Assembly: GCA_035610365.1 (NCBI GenBank)
Contig: CM069435.1
Span: forward strand, 83,175,389 to 83,239,388
DNA: 64,000 nucleotides
Source of the DNA: Aquatica leii
Lineage: Eukaryota; Arthropoda; Insecta; Coleoptera; Lampyridae
Direction of reading: 5' to 3'
The translations under genes and the position numbers were made by a program. The number at the start of each line of letters is the position of its first letter. The stretch's first letter is position 1. This document shows, one piece after another, positions 33,700 to 46,079 of this stretch. The notes below the pieces were generated by a model. It did no database searches, was not told the origin of the DNA, and worked only from the letters and a program-made list of their open reading frames with translations.

Positions 33700-35660
33700 T
33701 TGTAGTCTTAATTCCCATTACAAATTCTCATAACATTTATTCGTAGTTTGCATTTTTTATAGAAAATGGATTTTTATGAATATAGGTAATATCCGATGTT
33801 CAGTTGTTTTTTTGATTACACTGTCGTAATACACGAAAAAAATCCTTGAGCGTTGCTAATTAAACCGAATTTATGAATAATATCAAACTTACTAGTTTAC
33901 GTATTAGACAGAATGTATGCGTAACTCAAATTTACTTATCTGTGCCTGTAAAGTTTTATTTTCAAGCGGCTTTTGTAAAATCTTATTTATATTATTACAA
34001 AAAGGACAAGTAACGAAAAAATTAATATTCTTTTAAAAAGATATTATCTTTAGTTAGATTAACTGGAAATCAAAACTAATATGAGTTAATAAGTCTCTTT
34101 TTTGTACAAAATGATCAACAACGTCTATCTTTAAATTAATAATATAAACACTAAGTCTCAACCTTGATTTTAGGAGAAAATTTTTTTTTTTAAATACCCA
34201 ATACTTTGAAAACCTGGTAAATATAAGTAACGATTAACCTAAAATATGTCACATCGTGAGATATACATAAGTTGCACTCATGCGTAGCTGGCACAAATGG
34301 CTAGTATTTAACACATTTAGCGCCGCGACTAAACTTTTGTCACAGCCTATGGACTGCAAGGCAAAGTTTTTTTAAAACCTTCTTCACAGCTCATGGGACC
34401 GTATTTAATTGTGCTTTACGGTTGTATTTGAGCGTCCTGTGTTCTTAAAGCATTACCTTACGCAAAATTGTAGGTTTTCTTATTTTTTCTTTTTCTTCAA
34501 GTAATTCAAATTAATTTTTATTACGTATAATGTTAAATGTTTACAATTGTCTGTTATTTTTTTTATTTGAATATAAGAAAAATGACAAAATTTTAAAAAT
34601 GAAGCTTTTATTAAATATAATAGGAGTAAGGTTTTACATATTACAAAAAATGTTTTCAAACATTGTTATCTAATTTCTTGAACACCAAACCATTCTATGA
34701 TCATTTTTCTCTTGAACTGAGAACGGGTTTATGGACCTCATATAAGTAACACGATTTTTTTACAATTTTGCGTTTTGAAACTTCTTTTTATTACTTTTCC
34801 TAAATTTTTTGTATAACACCACGTAAAGTACGCAATGGTAAACAAAAATTATTGGGCCAATGAAAAGTATAAAAATTATTACTTACTATTGCTATTACAA
34901 ACAAAATGTGTCGCAATAGTTGCCACACTAAATTTTGAGGTAATGCAGAAATTCCAAGTAGACGGGTCGGTTTATGGCGCGGTCGGGGAAAAATATTGTC
35001 TAAAAATAAGATGAGAAAATGCAAATATCCCCAAACAAAGAAATAATGTTTCATATTGCTTAAAGTAATAAATAATAATAAAACAAGTACAATAACATAA
35101 ACAAAATATAATAACACAAAAAAGTCAAACTTTTTAACGAAATAATCAAAACATTAATAATTTATAGTTTTAAAACTCTGTTTAAATTTATATTATTATA
35201 TACTTTTACTTATTATTTTTCTTATTTTGACAATGTTAATAAATCCACATAGGGTGCCAAACATTACATTTGGCAAACGTAATAAATTTTCCATTTAGAT
35301 TTGGTTTATTGCATTTCAATTATTTTGGAAAACCTAGGATTGTTTATTATAAAACTAGTATAATTACCTAGTAAACAAAAATTTACAAATGTTTTTCTAC
35401 TTTTATTACTAGTACTTAACGTATTGAAACCAAAATCGAGAATTGAATTAAAATTTGAGAAGAAAGGATACAAAAATTCTCATCAAAATTACACTGAAAG
35501 CAGTGTTTCCAGAGACCCGAGACCCCGTTCTTCTGGGAGTATTCCATACCCTCAGTAATGCTCTCTTCTGCCTAAGGCTCCGCCATTACTAAGTAGGGTA
35601 TATGAAAAGATTACTTAAAATTTATTTTGTAATGTATAATATTTAGTATTGTTTTGTCTG
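33700..35660. other. Internal 5' region of copy B, non-coding
   Basis: No transposase motif. A minus-strand open frame at 34800-35117 is hydrophobic and unassigned. At 34306-34325 TTAACACATTTAGCGCCGCG looks like a possible piggyBac-type terminus (TTAA plus ends), but no partner end was found. A GC-richer patch at 35500-35600 may be promoter or leader sequence. Confidence 0.35.
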
Positions 35661-35675
35661 TCAAATTTGTGCAAA

Positions 35676-37390
35676 ATGCCACGTCTTTTTAAACAAGTAG
35701 AGTTATCACTAGAAACTAAAAGAAATATTATTGGATTACAATAATGTGGATTTTCTATCCGAGTAATTGCTGCACGTATAGGGTTATCGGTAAGATAATT
35801 TTTTATTTTGCTTTTGATAATATTTAAATTAGCAGTCTTTTTAATTTTAAGCTAGATATATACTTATTTTATAGGTATGCTAATGTAGTTTTTAGTAAAT
35901 GGATGATATTATGTATAATTCAAGTTGCACAATTATTCACCTACACCACAGGAAATTATTTATAATGAAATTATAAAAGTTTCAGTCACATAGAATTTGG
36001 GTATCAAATTTTTTACATCTTTCAAGTTAGCAATACAAACTTAGCAAAATCAAATCAAACATAATTTGTTGCGAAAGAAAAAACTTTCTTACTTTTCTAA
36101 TTATGCATTAAACTTGGGACAAATTAATAGTACACCATTCTAATTTAATAAATTAGTATAAGGCTTAAAATGCGTGTAGAATTTGTTGCTAAATAATTGT
36201 TGTTAATTAATTGTAAAAGAAAAAGGCTGATAGCTTTATTATTATTCTACACGCATTTTAAACAGGAAATAAATTCCTTAAAGCACTTTTTAGAATAGTG
36301 TACCGTTAACTTGCCTCAAGTTAGCCAAAAAACGCATAACTAAAAAAGTAAGAATGTTACAATTTGTTTTCTTTTGCAACAAATTCTAAACTATATTTTA
36401 TTTGATTCTGCTAACCTTGTACTGCTTGTACTGCTACTTTCTCACTTAAATTAATAACTTTATTTTATCGGTGCCTTTTAGTAAACGTAAACCTTTTTGC
36501 GCAGTTTTAATTAACTATTATTTATTTTATTAAAAAAGTATGGTCCATTATTGGGTTCAACGCAAAGAACAAGTCTTGGAAAATGATCGCAGACCGCCCA
36601 TACAAGTGGAAATCCATATCTCTAATTCAGAGTTGAAAAAGACATTACCCAAGATGTTCGTTTTACTCCATTCACAACTTCCGCCACCATTTGCAAAAAA
36701 CTACAGCCACAATGCAGTTTGCTAACAATAAGGAATACTTTAATAACTGAAGAAAATGCCTACCGGAGATTGCAGTTTTCAAAAAAACATTTAAATTTTG
36801 ATTGGAAAAGTGTTGTTTTTTTAGATGCATAAACCTTCTACACTTCCCAAGATAGTAATACAGTTTTTTGGAGGCCACGTAATTCTAGATATGTATCAAA
36901 AAATGTACAATGTAGCAAAAAAAGTGAGAGAATTAGTGCTGCGCACTGGGGATGGATGAGTGATGCTGGGCCAGAGTAATTAACACGTGTCTATGGACGC
37001 TTAACTGCTCAAACTTACCTGACGATTTTGGAAGACGTTATGTTGCTTTTTGTATGAGCAGTTTATCCCGATTAACCAATTTGGTTTGTTCAGGACAATT
37101 GTCCTATACATACGGCAGCGGTAGTTCAAGAAAAGTTCTTCCATCCAGAAATGAAAAAAATTCGTGGGCTACATAAGTAACCGTATTTACACTCTATAGA
37201 AAATTCGTGGGTGGCGGCCGTGCGTGGGTGGAATGACAAACTAAACAATAACATAGAAATACTAAATATAAACAACTTGCATCGCCATATTGATATCGTG
37301 TAGGAAGAATTTCGAAGAGCTAATGTATGTGCCAATTTAATTAATTTGATTGATGCCAAACCGTCTACAGGAATGTATAACCAATAATGG
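35676..37390 (+). pseudogene. Tc1/mariner-like transposase pseudogene with intron (copy B)
   Basis: Exon 1 (35676-35789) starts MPRLFKQVELSLETKRNI and contains the helix-turn-helix GFSIRVIAARIGLS, with one stop. It ends exactly at a GTAAG donor (35790). The coding sense resumes at about 36539 after TTAAAAAAG with VHYWVQRKEQVLENDRRP. Catalytic blocks are VFLDA*TF (first Asp, about 36833), WFVQDNCPIHTAAVVQ (second Asp, about 37090) and SIENSWVAAVRGW (Glu, about 37195), with D-E spacing about 34-35, in the Tc1 range. The C-terminus runs to SLVYNQ-like residues near 37385. Several stops disrupt it. The family binds its terminal repeats and moves by cut-and-paste at TA sites. The 0.75-kb intron is partly a nested MITE. 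Confidence 0.8.
36024..36438. mobile_element. Palindromic MITE nested in the copy B intron
   Basis: The left arm (CAAGTTAGCAATACAAACTT onward) is the inverted copy of the right arm ending AGTACTGCTAC-like sequence near 36438. Inverted word pairs include TTAAAATGCGTGTAGAA (36165) with TTCTACACGCATTTTAA (36244), GGTGTACTATTAATTTG-type sequence against 36298-36330, and AAATTTGTTGC..GAAAG against CTTTTGCAACAAATT (36375-36390). The arms are about 150-180 bp with a short centre. Non-coding. Confidence 0.85.
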
Positions 37391-37399
37391 ATATTACAC

Positions 37400-38350
37400 A
37401 CATTACTAGCATGTAAAATAGAAATAATATTTTTTTTTAATCACGTTTTTTATTAGGATTTTCTGTAGTTTTGTTCTTGTAATATAAATAGTGTTTATGT
37501 ATAATTTAATAAATCTAAGGTATTATTTCTATTAAAATGTAGTAGGTACTATAATAATCTAAAACATAAAGAAATGCAAACTACGAAATTGCAAATTTTA
37601 GTTCATTATTATTAAATTTGTATTTCTTCAAAATACTTAATACTTAAATTAAATGTTACAAAAAGAATGCGGAAAAATGCATTTCGCATTTTTCTAATTT
37701 TGTAATTTTTAGATTTACGGCATAGGTGCTTATGTATTTTCAAATTTTATATGGAATTTTTTTAGCGTTCTGTATGAGAAATTATACTTGATTTTATAAA
37801 GGGAGATATGTATCCTTTAATTTATTATACAAATAATGTAAAAGAAGTAATAGAAATTTATACTGCAATTGTTCGCCCACTAATTATGTTCTAATGGTGA
37901 TAATACTTCCTTTGCAAAAAAAATCGGAATGTTGACTTTAATTTAATCCAGATATATTAAAATTTTTAAGTTTATTAGTATTTTAGTTTCATATTTGAGT
38001 ACACAGCTTATCATTATTTCAGCTAAAGATGGAACTTATTTAATCATAAATAACAATTAAAAATTTTTAATAACTTAAGCAGAGAAATTAAATAAATAGA
38101 AAACTTGGCGAAGAAGAATTTAAAACTTTAGGGTACAATTTAGATAAATATTTGCAGATAAAAAGCATGTTTTTTGAACGGTTGAGACAGTGTTTTTAAA
38201 GAATGGTTATTAACCTCATAATATCGCTGCAAGTAATGTCTACAATGCCAATGTTGTCAAATTTAACTAAGCGTTTTGTTATAACGTAAGTTTGGTTGCA
38301 TACCTTGCAGGTCGTGATTAAAAGTGTCCAATTACTTTTTTGAGGTAGTG
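37400..38350 (+). repeat. 3' non-coding region and right terminal repeat of copy B
   Basis: Aligns base for base with 545-1496 of copy A, with scattered substitutions and small indels. The terminal approximately 440 bp is the inverted counterpart of 33214-33660. Confidence 0.85.
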
Positions 38351-38352
38351 TA

Positions 38353-40100
38353 CGTACGCTTAGGACCAAGCTCTGTTAAACCGTAACCTAATAGCTATGA
38401 CTTGTCTCTAGCTGCGGAAGCTCTATGTACCAGTCGTACCCAGCTTAACACGTTAATAATCAAGTGCCGTCTAATTTTGACTTGTAAAAAAAATTGCCAT
38501 TTTATCTATTTTAATTTATATAATCACGCAACAAGCAAAGCTGATCAAACACTGGCGCAATAACAGGTTTTTAGGTGTTTGTGTAACAACATACTGTATA
38601 CATATGTATATTAAAATTACGTTTCAATAACATCAATAAAAATTGAAATTATATACTAAGGATTTATTTTTTTACAATATTTTTTAAGTTTGAAATTAAG
38701 TTAATTATCTAATTAAATACCCAAACTGTTCAAAAATGTTTAAATATTTTTGTTTGGTAGTGATTAAACTACAAAAATAAATTAAAAAAATTACGTTAGA
38801 AGCAATTTGTCATGTCAAGTTTTTTTTACTATACATTTATCATTTTTTTTTATCTCAATATCAATGTAAATACTTTTTTGCGTTTTTTCACGATTGAAAT
38901 TAAGATTAATACGATAAAAAATTAAAAGTGATGCATTTATAGTTTAACTAAGTATATTATTTTAGCAAAGTTGAAATCAATTAAATGTAATGTAAACATA
39001 CTGTAAAACGCAAAATATGTGAAGTAAATGCGTGTCGCACAGTGCATAAGTTGATGATAAGGTATAACAATATACGTACAGTCATTTTATTTCTACATCG
39101 TGTTAATAAAGGTGGACGCAGTAATGCCTGTAATAGATTTCCTGCGATAAAATTTTTGGTGTAATAAATACCGAAAGCGTGAGGGTATTATAGCTGCATG
39201 GAATAGAAAAGAAATATCATGCAATGGACCCACCGCCACCACCTGATGTTTTAGCTCACTACGACAGAAAAAGGCGAAGGGCAGACACGCAAATAGGGTG
39301 TCATGAAATAAAATGCTCCCTCTGCATATAGATGCACGCACACCTTTTCAAGGGTAGAATATTAACCTCATGCCCCGTCTACAATACGAATGAAACAGCA
39401 AGAAAACACTAACAACTTCAATGATATATGATTCGTGGGAAAACGCAATACTATCTAAATATTAATGTTAGAAAAATTCTTTCTTTTTTACGTGCTCAAT
39501 AATAAACGTTATTACATTAAAAGAGAAAAAAACGTAAAAACCATCGCTTAAAGCAACAATATATTTTATCTTTTCAAACGTCATCTTTAATCAAACTTCT
39601 ACAAAGACAATACTTTTAATCCAACATAAAGTATATCTTCTCGTTCCGCGTACATTTATCTCTTTTTTTACACAAATTGGTAATCACCAATAATTGATCA
39701 ATACGAATGACAGAACAATTTCAACTTGAAACAAAATTGAACGAAGTGAATTATTTAGTAAAAATGATTGATTACTTTGGAAAATATAAGTATTAATGAA
39801 CAAAGGTTTTTTGTTTTGTTGACTCTTTTATAATCACAAAATTGGATTATTACGTTAAATTACGGTATTAATTCAATCTTTCGTGTAATTTCGTTTTCTT
39901 TTTATCAATAAACTTGCATTATTTGGCTTATTTAAAAGTTAATAACGTTGTAATAAGTTAAAAATATATTTTATATAAATTATTTACTAACTAAAAATAA
40001 TATAAAAATTATAAAGTTTTAACTAAATATACAAATAAACATTTATTACTAGAGTTACAATATCATTGAAATTATTTCTAAAATCTTAATAGCAAAAGCA
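38353..40100. other. AT-rich sequence, mostly unassigned
   Basis: A plus-strand stretch at about 39215-39300 reads MDPPPPPDVLAHYDRKRRRA and could be the start of a decayed protein, but I cannot name it. The remainder shows no motif. Confidence 0.35.
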
Positions 40101-40106
40101 GTCATC

Positions 40107-40252
40107 CCGGTTGCATAAAGCAAAGTTGTTACATGACTAAATCGTTTTTGATTTGACAATGTCAAAAAAACAATTGATTTTGCACTTAACGACAAATAAC
40201 CACACTTAACGATATGATCACGTAGTTAATTACATCGTGAAACCGGATTTTG
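40107..40252. mobile_element. Probable MITE (imperfect inverted repeat)
   Basis: Left CCCGGTTGCATAAAGCAAAG and right end (reverse complement) TCCGGTTTCACGATGTAATT share CCGGTT.CA and then GTTGTTACATGACTAAATCG against AATTAACTACGTGATCATAT with TATCGTTAAGTG. The ends resemble those of the 26451 MITE (CCCGGTTTCAC), so they may belong to one broad family. The similarity is only moderate. Confidence 0.5.
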
Positions 40253-40395
40253 CATTCTTCTTCCTGTTGCGTTATTGTTGGTATTGGCAGGTCAGTCAAA
40301 AAACCATATTGTATTTTTTTTCTATTTTGCGTCTAAAATAGAGCGATTACAGCACTAAAACCAGTGCGGTAATAAAATATTAGCGTGCTGTAATA

Positions 40396-40625
40396 GTATA
40401 TTAAAGAAATAGTTTCATAAGGGTCCATTTTAGCGCACGAGACCAAGTTTAGAAAATGAGCCGCGAAGCGAGGACTTTTCTAGTAGTCGAGTGCGTCAAA
40501 ATGTCTTATACTATTTTTTCTGTTTTGGAAATTATATGCAAAAATAAATTTAAATTACATATTTACTTTTACTTAACTGATTAAGAAGTTATATTTTTTA
40601 TTAATAAGATGGCAACATTTCAAAC
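40396..40625 (+). repeat. Direct repeat, copy 1
   Basis: About 230 bp that recurs at 40991-41225. Shared words are GCACGAGACCAAGTTTAGAA, AAGCCGCGAA, AAAATAAATTTA and GGCAACATTTC. Between the copies lies about 365 bp with a short unassigned open frame (40609-40818). Confidence 0.75.
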
Positions 40626-40990
40626 ATGTGGGATAGATAGGTGGATTGCTGTACTTCAATTGTCAATTATGAGTATTGCCAATCTAACAAAACCACAGTT
40701 TGGGTGCTATAAAGTGTCACTTGAGACAACTCAAACGAGTTCTTTAAAGTACTTGTTAGAGTACCAAAATAGAAAATGGAACAGTATAACTTTCTTTTTT
40801 AATGTTTGTAATATATAGAAATGTCAAAATCAAAGTAGTAATTCTAACCTGTTCTAAAGTATAATTAAAAATACTCTCTATAAGAAACAAAGATAATTTA
40901 AATGTGCTATTAAAAAGAATCATTTTGAATAATAACTACAGTTATATTTAAGCTTGAAAATTTATTGTTATACTGTGAGAATAAATTTTA

Positions 40991-41225
40991 GTATATTAAA
41001 GAATTAGTTTCATCAGAAACTATTTTAACGCACGAGACCAAGTTTAGAAAATAAGCCGCGAATCTAGAAGGTTTCTAATAGTAAAATGCGCCAAAATATT
41101 CTATGAAACGTGTACTTTATACAATTTTTTTTGTTTTAAAATTACATGTAAAAATAAATTTACATTAATATTTCCTTATATTGACTAGAGAAAAAAAAAA
41201 TTTTAATAATAAGTTGGCAACATTT
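40991..41225 (+). repeat. Direct repeat, copy 2
   Basis: The second copy of the 40396 repeat, in the same orientation. It lies directly upstream of the LINE whose GC-rich leader begins near 41300. Confidence 0.75.
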
Positions 41226-41414
41226 CTAGTCTAACATTTGAATATTTAAAATTGACATATCTTTAATTTCGTGATAAATACACTTTTAAATTGTTTATTG
41301 CGGCGTGAAACGCGCGCGGAGTGCGGACGTGTTTATGTGTGCTATTAAATTAAGTTGAAGAATTAATTGAAACTGGTAAAGCCCTAAAGGGCATTACTAG
41401 AGTTAATTATAAAA

Positions 41415-42045
41415 ATGTCTAAAGCAGCAAGTTGTGCAAAATGTAATGCTGACCTAGTTAAAAATGATAAAATTGTGTGTTTGTGATAGGATGTATCACT
41501 ACAAATCTGGTAACATTACTACCCACAAATATAGTCTATTGATGGCTAAACGTAATTTTGGTTGGTTTTGTGAACACTGTGTAAATAGAATATGTTATAT
41601 AGCAATTATTTTGGATGGTATGAAAGCATTAAAAGAAAACAACTGAAGGAGTTCATAAGCAGAATGAAAAGATAGATAATGTTAATCAACAAATCATAGT
41701 GAATTAAGATAAATTACAAAGTGATATAACTGAGATAATTGAAGAACGATCACAATCAACATATGCGAATAAATTGAAATTAAAAAAACATGAACCAGCT
41801 TTAATAATAAAATCCAATAACGTAGAACAGAAAAGTGTGGATACCAAAAATGACATTAAGAGATGTATTGACCCTACGGATATGAATATAACCGGAATAA
41901 GACCGGTAAGTAATGTGGTATACTTATAAAATGTAAAAATAAGGATGATGTATGTAAATTAAAAGAGAAAGCGGAAACTAAAATGAGAAAATCCTACAAG
42001 ATACAATTACCAAAAAAAAAGTTGCCAAGAATAAAAATAGTTAGA
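41415..42045 (+). pseudogene. LINE ORF1: PHD-like finger plus gag-like domain
   Basis: It begins MSKAASCAKCNADLVKNDKI (41415), then after a frame disruption YHYKSGN, RNFGWFCEHCV (41550-41585). CxxC, H and W.C..C are arranged as in the PHD-type fingers of insect CR1/Jockey ORF1 proteins. The C-terminal part, IKRCIDPTDMNITGIRPVSN (about 41855-41915), KLKEKAETKMRKSYKIQLPK and KLPRIKIV (to 42040), is the gag-like domain found in these ORF1 proteins, which bind element RNA. Several stops and shifts are present. The PHD Cys between DRMYHYK and SGN appears lost. Confidence 0.7.
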
Positions 42046-42049
42046 TTAC

Positions 42050-44440
42050 TGTAATCTCTAATTTTGCAGTAGACAATAACTATTTGTTAATATGTATTAA
42101 AATAATAGAAGGATTCTGAACAAAATACTATACAGTGCTGTATCACTCACCAAGTGCAAGTGATGCTATTTTTATAGAACATTTTGAAAAATGGTGTAAA
42201 GATACAATTCCGGATAACAGTTGACATATAATTATAGGGGATTTTATTGTAAATCCAAGCAAAGTGATAATGAGTCGAAATTAATATAAGTTATTAGAAG
42301 CCTAAGGATGAAACAAATTGGTGACGAATTTACGCGTACAACAAAAAATAGCCGTACAATAGTTTACCTAGTAATTACAAACGCAGATGAATTAAGATCT
42401 GTTGTATTAAATGAACCAAAAATAAGTGAAGATGATATAATAGAAATAAATTTAGGTACATCACATAAAAAGATGGATTACAAAATAAAAACAATAAATT
42501 ACTATAAAAAATATTCACAACAAAACCTACTTAATCTACTGAGCCATCACAATTGGAATATCCAAAACCGACAGATGGATCAAATAGCAAACGCTTTGTT
42601 ATGCAGTAAATAACCTAATTATAAAGAAAGCTATAAAAACACAAACAAGTAACGCCTGGTTTACAATGGACTTACGTAATCTCTAGAACGAAAGGAACAG
42701 ACTTTATAAAATTGCTAAATTAACGGAAAATGAAAATGACTAGATGCTTTACAAAAACACAAGAAATAATTTTAGTAACAAAATTAAGATCAGCAAAAAT
42801 AAATATTACGTAAATAAAATACAGCAAAATAGCGGACAACCTCAAAATATGTGAAAAATTATTAAACATTTAATCAATGAACAAAATAATGAACCATAAA
42901 GTATAATACTTGACGAAGTAGAAATTAGTAACTTAAAGGAAATATCATATAAATTTATCGTATATTTTGTAAGCAGCATTATGCAGATAAATAATAGTAT
43001 AAACCAGGCCCCAGCAAATTTCAAAGAGGCTCCAATATTAAAACCAATTTCTAATTTCAGATTTAAGCAAGTTAATTTATCAGATCTAAAGAAAACCTTA
43101 AATTAATATTAAGCGAAAAAGAACAACGGATCACATTACAAAACAAGTTATTACAGAAGCATTGCCAGAAATTTTTAATGCGATGGTAGACCTAATAAAC
43201 AAATATTTATTAATTAAAAAATTTCCTAATTGCTGCAAACAATCAAAAATCATACCAACGCCTAAAATTAAAAATACAAAAAGATGCAAAGAATTTCGAC
43301 CTATCAATATATTACCAGTGTACGAACAAATAATAGAATCAGTTGTTAAGGAACAATCACGCTTTCTGGAACAAAATAATATAATCAGTGAAAATGAATC
43401 GAGTTTTCGAAGTAAACACTTGTGTGAAACAGCAATAAATCTCGTGCTGACAAAATGGAAATCTGAAATCGACGTGGGTAATGGTGTAGCAGTGTTTTTA
43501 GACTACAAAATAGCTTTTGATTCTATCCACAGAGAAATACTTATAATAATACCCATATGGAATAAGAAGCACCGAACTTTAATAGTTCGAAACTTACTTG
43601 GAATATCGTACTCAGACGTACCAAAATTACGAATCTATTTCAGTTCAGAATAATTAGGTAGGTGTACCTCAAGGATCAGTCTTAGGACCATTACTTTTCT
43701 TAATTTATATTAATGATTTAGAACTTAATCCTAAGTGCTGTAATATTAATTTGTTTGTCGACGATACCCTTGTATCATTTACTGATAAACATGTACATTC
43801 AGATATTATAAAGCTAAACTCAGAATTATAAATTATTGCAAATTGGTGACAAACAAACAAATTAAAATTAAATGTGCTAAAAAATAAGACAATGGTAATA
43901 TCAAATAATAATTTGGAAACAACAAAAATAAAAATAGTAAATATAGAATTAAAACACGTTGAACAAAATAAATATTTATGAGTAATTATAGATCAGAATC
44001 TAAATTTTAGAAGCCATGTGAATTATGTAATAAAAAAAGTAGCAAATAAGATTAGCCTATTAGGAAGAATATCTAATAAATTGACGATTAATGCCAGAAT
44101 TACTGTTTATAAAACAACTATTGCACCATATTTTGATTTTTGCAGTAGTATATTTTTAATGTGTTACGAAGTCGGTTACAGAAACAACAAAATAAGGCTA
44201 TGAGGATCATATTACATTGTTCAAAATATACCAAAATCATAGTAATGTTAGATTGTTTACAATGATTAAGTGTGAAACAGCGGATATATTTCAATTCATT
44301 TCAATTAATGTTGGTATACAAAATAATTAATGATTTGTTTCCAAACTACATGTCAAAACTAGTGATACGTAACTATGCTATACATTCACATAACAGGAAA
44401 ACTATGGTCACGCACACACTAGTTCACCATTAGAATAAAC
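42050..44440 (+). pseudogene. LINE ORF2: apurinic-type endonuclease and reverse transcriptase
   Basis: Endonuclease part: LYHSPSASDAIFIEHFEKWC (42135-42195), IIIGDFIVNPSK (42229-42265; family GDFN), FTRTTKNSRTIVYLVITNAD (42328-42387) and SEDDIIEINL (family SDH). RT part: CKEFRPINILPVYEQIIESV (43285-43345), NIISENESSFRSKHLCETAI (43380-43437), AVFLDYKIAFDSIHREIL (43489-43542), [20 protein letters not shown] (43661-43720) and FVDDTLVSF (43754-43780), with the two catalytic aspartates present. The thumb and C-terminus run to SKLVIRNYAIHSHNRK (about 44355-44405). The product would nick target DNA and prime reverse transcription. Stops and shifts, for example after 43024, 43653 and 43980, inactivate it. 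Confidence 0.85.
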
Positions 44441-46020
44441 AAACACACTTAATTGGCAGCTTGAGGAAGAACTAAAACAGAAACTTGCGCAAGGTAACCA
44501 TAAAGTAACAGTACGCCCAGTGAATACTGTGCAAAAGAAAATAGTAAAGGAATTACTGTTTTCCCTGCAGATATAAGCGGCAAGTTTTGATGCTTTCTAC
44601 AAAATACTCTGATTCCCAACTTACGGTTACAACATTTGATTCTTAAAAAAACAATATGAATATGAAAAGAATAACGACACTCGCTTGCAACAAGAACAAC
44701 TAAGTAAAGAAATGGCAAAAATTCATTCCAACAACAAAAAAGACGCAGAAAACGTCGATCTACATTTCTAACCACCTATCGCACCAGAAATCTCTCAAAA
44801 TCCCAGAAGATACGTACTTTACACTGAATACAACACAAAAGAACCAGAACTGTCTGAAGAAGTAAGAATATCAAACAAATAACAATGACACTAATCCAAA
44901 AAAAAATCAAAAAATAATGAAAAGCAAAGAAAATTATCAATACGAATTTTTACTAAACAAGATAAACAAAGAATGCAAAGCAATCCATACGTTCATGAAG
45001 ACATCATAATTACAAAAAAGAAATTTGATATATTTTATTCAAAACTCTTTTGGAAAAATTAAAAACAAACACAAAGGGACGATGGAAATTCTAGGTCTAA
45101 AAATAAAAACAACAACGCATCGATCCGTTCCAAACATAATACTACCCATGTTGATTGACGAATACGAATAATGACCTATGTTTTGATTGTCGACATCTCT
45201 GACTACGATGTGTTCCGGGCCACAGCTACTCCAGTGGAAATAAAAAATAAAACATATTGAGCACTAAGCATCTCTAAGAACTATTAGTCAAATCCCAACT
45301 GTATTTTACTCTGAACGACAAAGAAGATTGTAATTATCATTTAAATAAACTTTAATTTTATGCGAATAAAAAAACATACATTTCTTTCTATAATTTTAGA
45401 TACATACTTATTAATAGTAAAATTTTGAACGTATGAAGTTAAGGTAAATTGTAAATAATAATCTAATTACTGATTTTATAAAAAGAATTTTACATAGGTA
45501 CTATTAATATTTTGCTGTATGTGCAAAATTATTTATAAATAAAGTTAAACTTTTATACTTTAATTTCGTTTAAATATAAATGATACTATCAAACAGAATT
45601 TTCCGGAATAAATAAATAAATATTTCTGCCAATATAATATAATTTATTTAAATTTTTGTTCACATAGTCACATTCTTTTTTTTGTTTAAGCGGTTAAATA
45701 CTTCACTTATTAATGAGTATCATAATAACATTTTCGTATTCAACGATATTATTTTTATTTTAGCAAATAAAACACACAAAAACACGTGGATTCAACATTT
45801 AACAGAACTACATACAGTAAAAACAATCAACTACAAAACTATTCCTATATTTGGTATAACCGGAAGTGATACGTTCTTGAATATGTTTTAATTATAAAGC
45901 CAATAACCATATATTCGTTATTTAAAAAAAAATTAAATTATGATTGGAAGTATAAAAACTTTTAACGAACGGGTTACGTAAAAAATCCTGTATGTATATG
46001 GTTATACATTCCATTTTTAG
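44441..46020. other. Unassigned coding-like stretch followed by AT-rich sequence
   Basis: 44459-45240 on plus reads in patches like protein (LEEELKQKLAQGNHKVTVRP, QLSKEMAKIHSNNKKDA, NPYVHEDIIITKKKFDIFYS) and has less AT bias than its surroundings. It is probably a TE protein, but I cannot name the family. 45240-46020 shows nothing definite. Confidence 0.3.
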
Positions 46021-46079
46021 AATTGTAACCGTTCCTTTGAGCTCTTTTGACTTATGTATTTTACATAGCAGTTAGTCAC

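Larger units (their letters stand above)
33214..38350 (+). mobile_element. Tc1/mariner-like element, copy B, long terminal inverted repeats
   Basis: The left end CACTACCTCAAAAAAGTAAT (then TGGACAC) at 33214 is matched by the inverted right end ending at 38350, and both are flanked by TA (33212-33213 and 38351-38352). Inverted similarity continues well inward: for example the words TAACGTTGTAAG-like ends, GACAACATTGGCATTGTAGA (33306) and its complement near 38244-38264, and GGATTAAATTAAAGTCAACA (33629) against 37928-37950. The arms are therefore at least about 440 bp. The 5.1-kb element holds an intron-containing transposase relic (35676-37390) and a nested MITE. Confidence 0.85.
41300..44440 (+). 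mobile_element. CR1/Jockey-group LINE, nearly full length but decayed
   Basis: A GC-rich leader (about 41300-41360) precedes ORF1, then an endonuclease and an RT in one orientation. The 3' end fades out around 44440 without a clear tail. Frames are broken throughout. Clade naming rests on motif style (FRPINILPVYE, GFRSKH, FVDDT, IAPYFDFCSS). Confidence 0.75.

Noticed and set aside
34306..34325. TTAA followed by CACATTTAGCGCCGCG, like a piggyBac end
   Set aside because: No matching second end or transposase was found within copy B, so it was not reported as an element.
34800..35117. 105-residue minus-strand hydrophobic frame
   Set aside because: No homology I recognise; lies within the non-coding part of the mariner-like element.
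44449..44775. 108-residue minus-strand frame
   Set aside because: Appears to be the antisense shadow of a lysine/glutamine-rich plus-strand stretch.
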